Shown here one piece after another: positions 57,556 to 64,000 of a stretch of 64,000 bases of DNA. The stretch lies in NCBI RefSeq assembly GCF_002095465.1, contig NZ_MLFP01000007.1:62001-126000 (forward strand), in the 5' to 3' direction. The notes beneath the pieces are model-generated. The model ran no database searches and was not told the DNA's origin. It saw only the letters and a program-made list of their open reading frames with translations. How positions within the stretch are numbered: the first letter of the stretch is position 1; each line of letters begins with the position of its first letter. Source of the stretch: Pantoea rodasii. GTDB lineage: Bacteria; Pseudomonadota; Gammaproteobacteria; Enterobacterales; Enterobacteriaceae. The translations under genes were made by a program, and so were the position numbers.

Positions 57556-58980
57556 ATGAGTACAGAGATTAAAACTCAAGTCGTGGTACTTGGGGCAGGT
57601 CCTGCAGGTTACTCTGCAGCCTTCCGTTGCGCTGATTTAGGTCTGGAAACCGTAATCGTTGAGCGTTACAGCACCCTCGGTGGTGTTTGTCTGAACGTGG
57701 GCTGTATCCCGTCAAAAGCGCTACTTCATGTTGCGAAAGTGATCGAAGAAGCGAAAGCACTGGAAGAGCACGGTATCGTGTTTGGCCAGCCGCAAACTGA
57801 CATCAACAAGATTCGTACCTGGAAAGAAAAGGTTATCACCCAACTGACTGGCGGTCTGGCCGGTATGGCGAAAGGCCGTAAAGTGAAAGTGGTTACCGGT
57901 CTGGGTAAATTCACCGGCGCGAACACCCTGGTGGTGGAAGGTGAGGGTGGCGCAACCACCATCAACTTCGATAACGCAATCATCGCTGCGGGCTCACGCC
58001 CAATCGAACTGCCATTCATTCCACACAACGATCCACGCGTGTGGGATTCAACCGATGCGCTGGAACTGAAAGAAGTGCCTAAGCGTCTGCTGGTTATGGG
58101 CGGCGGCATCATCGGTCTGGAAATGGCCACCGTGTATAACGCGCTGGGTTCAGAGATCGACGTGGTTGAGATGTTCGACCAGGTTATCCCTGCTGCCGAT
58201 AAAGACGTGGTGAAAGTCTTCACCAAGCGTATCAGCAAAAAATTCAACCTGATGCTGGAAACCAAAGTGACCGCTGTTGAAGCGAAAGACGATGGTATCT
58301 ACGTATCGATGGAAGGCAAAAAAGCTCCGGCTGAAGCGCAGCGTTATGACGCAGTGCTGGTGGCGATTGGCCGTGTGCCAAACGGCAAAGGTCTGGATGC
58401 CGGTAAAGCGGGCGTGGAAGTTGACGATCGTGGTTTCATCCGCGTCGACAAACAGCTGCGTACCAACGTGCCACACATCTTTGCTATCGGCGACATCGTC
58501 GGTCAGCCAATGCTGGCGCATAAAGGCGTGCACGAAGGCCACGTGGCAGCAGAAGTGATCTCCGGTCTGAAGCACTACTTCGACCCGAAAGTGATTCCTT
58601 CTATTGCCTATACTGAGCCAGAAGTTGCCTGGGTAGGTCTGACTGAGAAAGAAGCGAAAGAGAAAGGCATCAGCTACGAAGTGTCCACCTTCCCGTGGGC
58701 AGCCTCTGGCCGTGCTATCGCTTCTGACTGCGCAGACGGTATGACCAAACTGATCTTCGACAAAGAAACTCACCGTGTGATCGGTGGTGCGATTGTCGGC
58801 ACCAACGGCGGCGAGCTGTTGGGTGAAATCGGTCTGGCGATCGAAATGGGCTGTGATGCAGAAGACATCGCACTGACCATTCACGCGCACCCTACGCTGC
58901 ATGAGTCTGTTGGCCTGGCGGCTGAAGTGTTTGAAGGTAGCATTACTGACCTGCCAAACCCGAAAGCGAAAAAGAAATAA
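57556..58980 (+). CDS. lpd: dihydrolipoamide dehydrogenase
   Basis: FAD flavoprotein E3 shared by pyruvate and 2-oxoglutarate dehydrogenases and the glycine cleavage system. I use the second ATG (57556, MSTEIKTQVVVLGAGPAGYS), giving 474 residues as in E. coli; the preceding ATG is adjacent. Redox disulfide in GGVCLNVGCIPSKAL (Cys45, Cys50), the NAD-binding VMGGGIIGLEMATVY, FAD motif IFAIGDIVGQPMLAH, and C-terminal acid/base HAHPTLHESVG. It has a 175-base leader after aceF. Confidence 0.98.
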   Translation: MSTEIKTQVVVLGAGPAGYSAAFRCADLGLETVIVERYSTLGGVCLNVGCIPSKALLHVAKVIEEAKALEEHGIVFGQPQTDINKIRTWKEKVITQLTGGLAGMAKGRKVKVVTGLGKFTGANTLVVEGEGGATTINFDNAIIAAGSRPIELPFIPHNDPRVWDSTDALELKEVPKRLLVMGGGIIGLEMATVYNALGSEIDVVEMFDQVIPAADKDVVKVFTKRISKKFNLMLETKVTAVEAKDDGIYVSMEGKKAPAEAQRYDAVLVAIGRVPNGKGLDAGKAGVEVDDRGFIRVDKQLRTNVPHIFAIGDIVGQPMLAHKGVHEGHVAAEVISGLKHYFDPKVIPSIAYTEPEVAWVGLTEKEAKEKGISYEVSTFPWAASGRAIASDCADGMTKLIFDKETHRVIGGAIVGTNGGELLGEIGLAIEMGCDAEDIALTIHAHPTLHESVGLAAEVFEGSITDLPNPKAKKK

Positions 58981-59001
58981 GTTTTCGCGCTAAATAAAAT
59001 A

Positions 59002-59030
59002 AACGGCTCCTTGATGGAGCCGTTTTTTAT
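59002..59030 (+). terminator. terminator after lpd
   Basis: AACGGCTCC-TTGAT-GGAGCCGTT with a T-run after it, 21 bases past the lpd stop. A strong intrinsic terminator that closes the PDH operon. Confidence 0.92.
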
Positions 59031-59126
59031 TACGGGTTCTATTTAATTGAATCGATAAATAAGGCGCTGGAGCTAACGCATCAGCCATGCCGGAAATAGC
59101 AGGGGCGAACCCCTGCTAATGAAGCG

Positions 59127-59273
59127 TTACTGCTTAACTTCGTAAGCCATTACCGCAGATAATTCAGCAGTGAATATCTTAAATCGCAATTCACAGAGTG
59201 TATTACGACTAATCAGACACAACACGAATAGCATGAGCCCGCCGATAATCAGCTTGCTGAATGATAACTTCAT
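59127..59273 (-). CDS. Hok/Gef-family small membrane toxin
   Basis: A 48-residue frame starting MKLSFSKLIIGGLMLFVLCL and continuing ISRNTLCELRFKI, with the end AVMAYEVKQ. This fits the Hok/Gef pattern: short N terminus, one membrane helix (about 8-21), the T/SRxxLCExR block and a final AYE motif. Family members depolarise the inner membrane and are held silent by an antisense RNA (type I toxin-antitoxin). GGAGTAAGTGATT precedes the ATG. A 20-bp inverted repeat lies just upstream in the leader, as expected for hok-type mRNA folding. No overlapping mok frame is clear. Whether it is active or a chromosomal relic cannot be told from sequence. Confidence 0.88.
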   Translation of the reverse strand: MKLSFSKLIIGGLMLFVLCLISRNTLCELRFKIFTAELSAVMAYEVKQ

Positions 59274-59294
59274 AATCACTTACTCCTTGCATTA

Positions 59295-59354
59295 GCACGA
59301 GCAAGCAACTACCCTAACATTGCTTATGTGTTGTGGGTAGTTGCCTGCTCGTGC
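59295..59354. other. 20-bp inverted repeat in the hok-like leader (candidate Sok region)
   Basis: Left arm GCACGAGCAAGCAACTACCC (59295-59314) and right arm GGGTAGTTGCCTGCTCGTGC (59335-59354) pair at 19 of 20 positions around a 20-base loop. In the toxin mRNA this hairpin ends 21 bases before the start codon. Hok-family mRNAs carry folded leaders with an antisense Sok RNA encoded opposite, so a plus-strand Sok gene is plausible in 59290-59400, but I cannot place its promoter. Confidence 0.6.
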
Positions 59355-59554
59355 GGTTGATGAAAATTGACCGCATGAGTTTCTCACTCCACAACCCACC
59401 TCAATGAATAATGCTTAAGGCAGATTGCCTCAAGCGCCCGCAGGCAGTCTACGCGTTTTATTTCTTATTTCACGTTTAATCTCTCGTTATTTTTAATTTA
59501 ACCTTTTTACTTTTATTTGTCGTCATTATTTAAAGTCATTAAGCGTTTGGCTAA

Positions 59555-60453
59555 TTAATTGTTGATGCGTTTTACCCAATCAATGAAATGTCTTAATGGC
59601 GCAGAGAGATAATGTCTACTGGGATAATAGAGCCAGAATCCTTCTTCGACTTGCGTATAATTCGCGAGGATTTCAATTAACTCCCCCTTGGCTAACGCCT
59701 TATTGAGCGCCTCCTGATGTAAAAAGGCGATACCCAATCCCGCGCGGGCTGCTTGCAGAATGCGGTCATTATTATCCAGCACCAGTGAGCCCTTTACGGC
59801 CACTTCTTGTTTGCGTCCATCCTGCCAAAACTCCCAACGATAACGACGTCCGCTGGGAAAGCGTCGCTCAATGCAGGGGAAATTTAGCAGGTCGGCCGGC
59901 GTCTGTGGGGTGCCATGCAGAGCGAGATAGGCCGGACTGGCCACGGCGAGTGCGCGCATTGGCTGCCCGAAAGGCAGCGCGATCATATCCTGCGCCAGCA
60001 CATCGCCATAGCGCACGCCGGCATCAAAACCACTCTCCACGATATCGACCAGTGCATCGTTACTGTCAATTTCCAACGTGATTTCGGGATAGCGTTGCAC
60101 AAAAGGCAATATCAGGGATTGAAAGAACAGCGCCTCCGCCGAACGCGGCATGCTAATGCGCAACACGCCGCGCGGGTCGCTGCGCCAGTCATTAAGCTCA
60201 TCTACGGCCTGCGATAAATCAGCCAGCGCAGGCTGAATACGCTGCAGAAAACGCTCTCCGGCTTCAGTCAGCGCCACTTTACGCGTGGTGCGGTTCAGGA
60301 GGCGCACGCCGAGGCGCGCTTCAAAATTGCGCATGGCGTGACTCAGGCTAGAGGGCGTGACGTTACGCTCCTCGGCCGCTTTACGAAACTTAGATGCTGC
60401 GCGATGGCGGCAAACATCTCCAGTTCCTGCATCGATGCACGATAGTTGTTCAT
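59555..60453 (-). CDS. LysR-family transcriptional regulator (one frameshift in this sequence)
   Basis: LTTR regulator of the DsdC/PgrR-like subgroup. The conserved start is MNNYRASMQELEMFAAIAQH at 60453. The frame breaks at the AAA 60386-60388. An added base restores LSFRKAAEERNVTPSSLSHAMRNFEARLGVRLLNRTTRKV, the helix-turn-helix, for a 299-residue protein. The effector domain covers about 90-295 (VLRISMPRSAEALFFQ, DAGVRYGDVLAQDMI). It is divergent from the aldo/keto reductase, with 98 bases between, and probably controls it. A continuous frame begins at 60466 but encodes an unconserved N terminus. Confidence 0.87.
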
Positions 60454-60551
60454 TGCTGAATTTCACTCACTAAATCGACGAAATCACCGCAATTGTTGCC
60501 GTGATTGTTGAGGTTTATAACATTATCACTAACCGCGAAGAGGATAAATCA

Positions 60552-61547
<996 letters not shown>

Positions 61548-61567
61548 TTTTTACGCTTCACGTCATG

Positions 61568-61598
61568 AAAAGCAGGCATCCATTGCCTGCTTTTTTTT
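61568..61598 (+). terminator. terminator after the aldo/keto reductase
   Basis: AAAAGCAGGCA-TCCAT-TGCCTGCTTTT with further T residues to 61598. A strong intrinsic terminator 20 bases after the stop. Confidence 0.92.
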
Positions 61599-61783
61599 GT
61601 GATCCTGCTCAACACTTAGCGAAATCTGCTAAATAACGCGCGGATGTTGCTTTTTTGTAAACAGATTAACAATCAGCCGAAATGCTGCTATGCTGGCCGA
61701 CGCGGAACCGGGCACCTCACCCTACTGTTTGACAGCTCAAGGGGTGTACCGGAAAGCTATACAATGAGAGCGAGGAGAACGTC

Positions 61784-64000
61784 GTGCTAGAAGAATACCG
61801 TAAGCACGTTGCCGAGCGTGCTGCCCAGGGAATCGTACCTAAGCCGTTAGATGCTTCCCAAATGGCCGCGCTGGTTGAACTGCTGAAAAACCCGCCAGCG
61901 GGTGAAGAAGAATTCCTGACCGACCTATTGGTCAACCGTGTCCCGCCAGGTGTTGATGAAGCGGCGTATGTTAAAGCCGGATTCCTGGCCGCAGTAGTTA
62001 AGGGTGAAGCCCTCTCTCCTCTGGTTACTCGCGAAAAAGCAGTCGAACTGCTGGGCACCATGCAGGGTGGCTACAACATCCATGCCCTGATCGAAGCGCT
62101 TGATGATGAAGCACTGGCTCCGATTGCCGCGCAAGCCCTGTCCCACACGCTGCTGATGTTCGACAACTTCTACGATGTCGAAGAGAAAGCGAAAGCGGGT
62201 AACCCCCACGCGAAGAAAATTATCCAGTCATGGGCCGATGCAGAATGGTTCCTGAAGCGTCCTAAGCTGGCCGAAAAAATCACCACCACCGTGTTCAAAG
62301 TGACCGGCGAAACCAACACCGACGACCTCTCTCCGGCGCCGGATGCATGGTCTCGTCCGGATATTCCACTGCACGCGTTGGCCATGCTGAAAAACGCCCG
62401 TGAAGGCATCGAACCCGACGATGCTGGTAACATTGGCCCTATCAAGCAGATTGAATCATTGCTGAAGAAAGGCTTCCCGCTGACCTACGTCGGTGACGTA
62501 GTGGGTACCGGTTCTTCACGTAAATCCGCCACCAACTCGGTGTTGTGGTTTATGGGTGATGACATTCCTTACGTGCCGAACAAAAAAGGCGGCGGTCTGT
62601 GCCTTGGCGGTAAAATCGCGCCTATCTTCTTCAATACCATGGAAGATGCCGGTGCACTGCCGATCGAAGTGGACGTTGATCGCCTGGAAATGGGCGATGT
62701 GATCGACGTTTACCCGTATAAAGGTGAAGTACGCAATCACGAAACCGACGAGCTGCTCGCCACCTTCGAACTGAAGACTGACGTGCTGTTGGATGAAGTG
62801 CGTGCCGGTGGTCGTATTCCACTGATCATCGGTCGTGGCCTCACCACCAAAGCGCGTGAGTCACTGGGTCTGCCGCACAGCGAAGTGTTCGTGCAAGCGA
62901 AAGATGTGGCCGCCAGCACCCGTGGTTATTCACTGGCGCAGAAAATGGTGGGTCGTGCTTGTGGCGTAGAGGGCGTTCGTCCTGGCGCTTACTGCGAACC
63001 TAAAATGACCTCGGTCGGTTCTCAGGACACCACCGGTCCAATGACCCGTGATGAACTGAAAGACCTGGCCTGCCTCGGTTTCTCTGCGGATCTGGTGATG
63101 CAGTCGTTCTGTCACACGGCAGCCTATCCGAAGCCGGTTGACGTCACCACGCACCATACGCTGCCAGACTTCATCATGAACCGTGGCGGTGTTTCACTGC
63201 GTCCGGGCGATGGCGTCATCCACAGCTGGCTGAACCGCATGCTGCTGCCAGACACCGTCGGCACCGGTGGCGATTCACACACCCGTTTCCCAATCGGTAT
63301 CTCGTTCCCGGCGGGTTCTGGTCTGGTGGCGTTTGCTGCTGCGACCGGCGTCATGCCACTGGATATGCCTGAGTCGGTACTGGTGCGCTTCAAAGGTGAA
63401 ATGCAGCCGGGTATTACGCTGCGCGATCTGGTTCACGCCATTCCGCTGTACGCCATCAAAGCTGGCTTGCTGACCGTTGAGAAGAAAGGTAAGAAAAACA
63501 TCTTCTCTGGCCGCGTGTTAGAAATTGAAGGTCTGCCGAAACTCAAAGTTGAGCAGGCGTTTGAACTGACAGATGCCTCTGCGGAGCGTTCTGCTGCTGG
63601 CTGTACCATCAAGCTGGATCAAGAGCCGATTATTGAGTACCTGAACTCAAACATCGTGCTGCTGAAGTGGATGATCTCTGAAGGTTACGGCGATCGTCGT
63701 ACGCTGGAGCGCCGCGTGGAAGGGATGCAGAAATGGCTGGCTGATCCACAGTTGCTGGAAGGCGATGCGGATGCAGAATATGCGGCAGTGATCGATATCG
63801 ATCTTGCCGACATCAAAGAGCCAATCCTGTGTGCACCTAACGATCCGGACGATGCGCGCTGGTTGTCTGATGTGCAGGGCGAGAAGATCGATGAAGTGTT
63901 CATCGGCTCTTGCATGACCAACATCGGTCACTTCCGTGCGGCGGGTAAGCTGTTGGATGCGCACAAAGGTCAGCTGCCAACCCGTCTGTGGGTAGCGCCG
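61784..64000 (+). CDS. acnB: aconitate hydratase B (partial, runs off the window)
   Basis: TCA-cycle aconitase B (and 2-methylisocitrate dehydratase), a [4Fe-4S] enzyme that as apoprotein binds mRNAs. It starts at GTG 61784 ([20 protein letters not shown] follows), with GAGGAGA nine bases upstream. 739 codons are present; the E. coli protein has 865 residues. The order is the AcnB-type: HEAT-like N-terminal domain, swivel domain ([20 protein letters not shown]), then catalytic domains with [17 protein letters not shown] and the first cluster cysteine in [17 protein letters not shown]. The other two cluster cysteines lie beyond the window. Confidence 0.97.
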   Translation, partial: MLEEYRKHVAERAAQGIVPKPLDASQMAALVELLKNPPAGEEEFLTDLLVNRVPPGVDEAAYVKAGFLAAVVKGEALSPLVTREKAVELLGTMQGGYNIHALIEALDDEALAPIAAQALSHTLLMFDNFYDVEEKAKAGNPHAKKIIQSWADAEWFLKRPKLAEKITTTVFKVTGETNTDDLSPAPDAWSRPDIPLHALAMLKNAREGIEPDDAGNIGPIKQIESLLKKGFPLTYVGDVVGTGSSRKSATNSVLWFMGDDIPYVPNKKGGGLCLGGKIAPIFFNTMEDAGALPIEVDVDRLEMGDVIDVYPYKGEVRNHETDELLATFELKTDVLLDEVRAGGRIPLIIGRGLTTKARESLGLPHSEVFVQAKDVAASTRGYSLAQKMVGRACGVEGVRPGAYCEPKMTSVGSQDTTGPMTRDELKDLACLGFSADLVMQSFCHTAAYPKPVDVTTHHTLPDFIMNRGGVSLRPGDGVIHSWLNRMLLPDTVGTGGDSHTRFPIGISFPAGSGLVAFAAATGVMPLDMPESVLVRFKGEMQPGITLRDLVHAIPLYAIKAGLLTVEKKGKKNIFSGRVLEIEGLPKLKVEQAFELTDASAERSAAGCTIKLDQEPIIEYLNSNIVLLKWMISEGYGDRRTLERRVEGMQKWLADPQLLEGDADAEYAAVIDIDLADIKEPILCAPNDPDDARWLSDVQGEKIDEVFIGSCMTNIGHFRAAGKLLDAHKGQLPTRLWVAP

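Noticed and set aside
59274..59400. mok frame overlapping the hok-like gene
   Set aside because: A 20-codon frame in the leader stops before the toxin start, and a 27-codon out-of-phase frame has no good ribosome binding site. Neither is convincing.

Overview
The window is chromosomal DNA from an Enterobacterales bacterium. Gene order and protein sequences follow the Escherichia coli map from yabI-thiQPB-sgrR-setA-leuDCBA through ilvIH, cra, the complete mra/dcw cell-wall and division cluster, secMA, coaE, guaC, hofCB-ppdD-nadC-ampDE and aroP to pdhR-aceEF-lpd and acnB. Divergence from E. coli, the absence of leuO next to leuL, and the lineage-specific insertions suggest the Erwiniaceae (Pantoea or Erwinia type). 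That placement is inferred from similarity recalled by eye, not from a search.

Layout. 0.1-7.4 kb: DedA-family yabI, the TPP-riboswitch-controlled thiamine ABC transporter thiBPQ, and the sugar-phosphate stress module sgrR / sgrS RNA / setA. 7.4-15.3 kb: leucine operon leuABCD with its leader peptide and attenuator, then acetolactate synthase III (ilvIH). 15.5-16.5 kb: cra. 17-34.8 kb: mraZ-rsmH-ftsL-ftsI-murE-murF-mraY-murD-ftsW-murG-murC-ddlB-ftsQ-ftsA-ftsZ-lpxC, tightly packed, with a MraZ operator array in front. 35-40.4 kb: secM-secA, mutT, and a reverse-strand yacG-zapD-coaE block. 40.6-47.5 kb: guaC, a 7-bp tandem repeat array, a type IV pilus-like block (ppdD-hofB-hofC), nadC and ampDE. 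47.5-49.9 kb: an inserted GH43 glycosidase and GPH-family sugar transporter pair. 50-59 kb: aroP, then the pyruvate dehydrogenase operon with a PdhR operator. 59.1-61.6 kb: an accessory patch with a Hok/Gef-type toxin, a LysR regulator and a divergent aldo/keto reductase. From 61.8 kb: acnB, cut by the window end.

Sequence quality. Eight genes (yabI, ftsI, murE, murD, murG, murC, the GH43 gene and the lysR gene) carry eleven single-base frameshifts. Every one is repaired by adding one base, usually by lengthening a short homopolymer, and each repaired E. coli-type gene has the length of its E. coli counterpart. Several are essential single-copy genes, so these are most likely base-calling deletions rather than real mutations. 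I annotate the repaired spans as genes and flag each break.

The most interesting non-housekeeping items are the unlisted 48-residue Hok-like toxin with a 20-bp inverted repeat in its leader (59.1-59.4 kb), the 19-copy heptanucleotide array that supplies the guaC stop codon (41.7 kb), a hairpin with an overlapping small reading frame between ftsA and ftsZ, a divergent SecM arrest motif, and the GH43/transporter insertion. I did not find a clearly novel multi-gene system.
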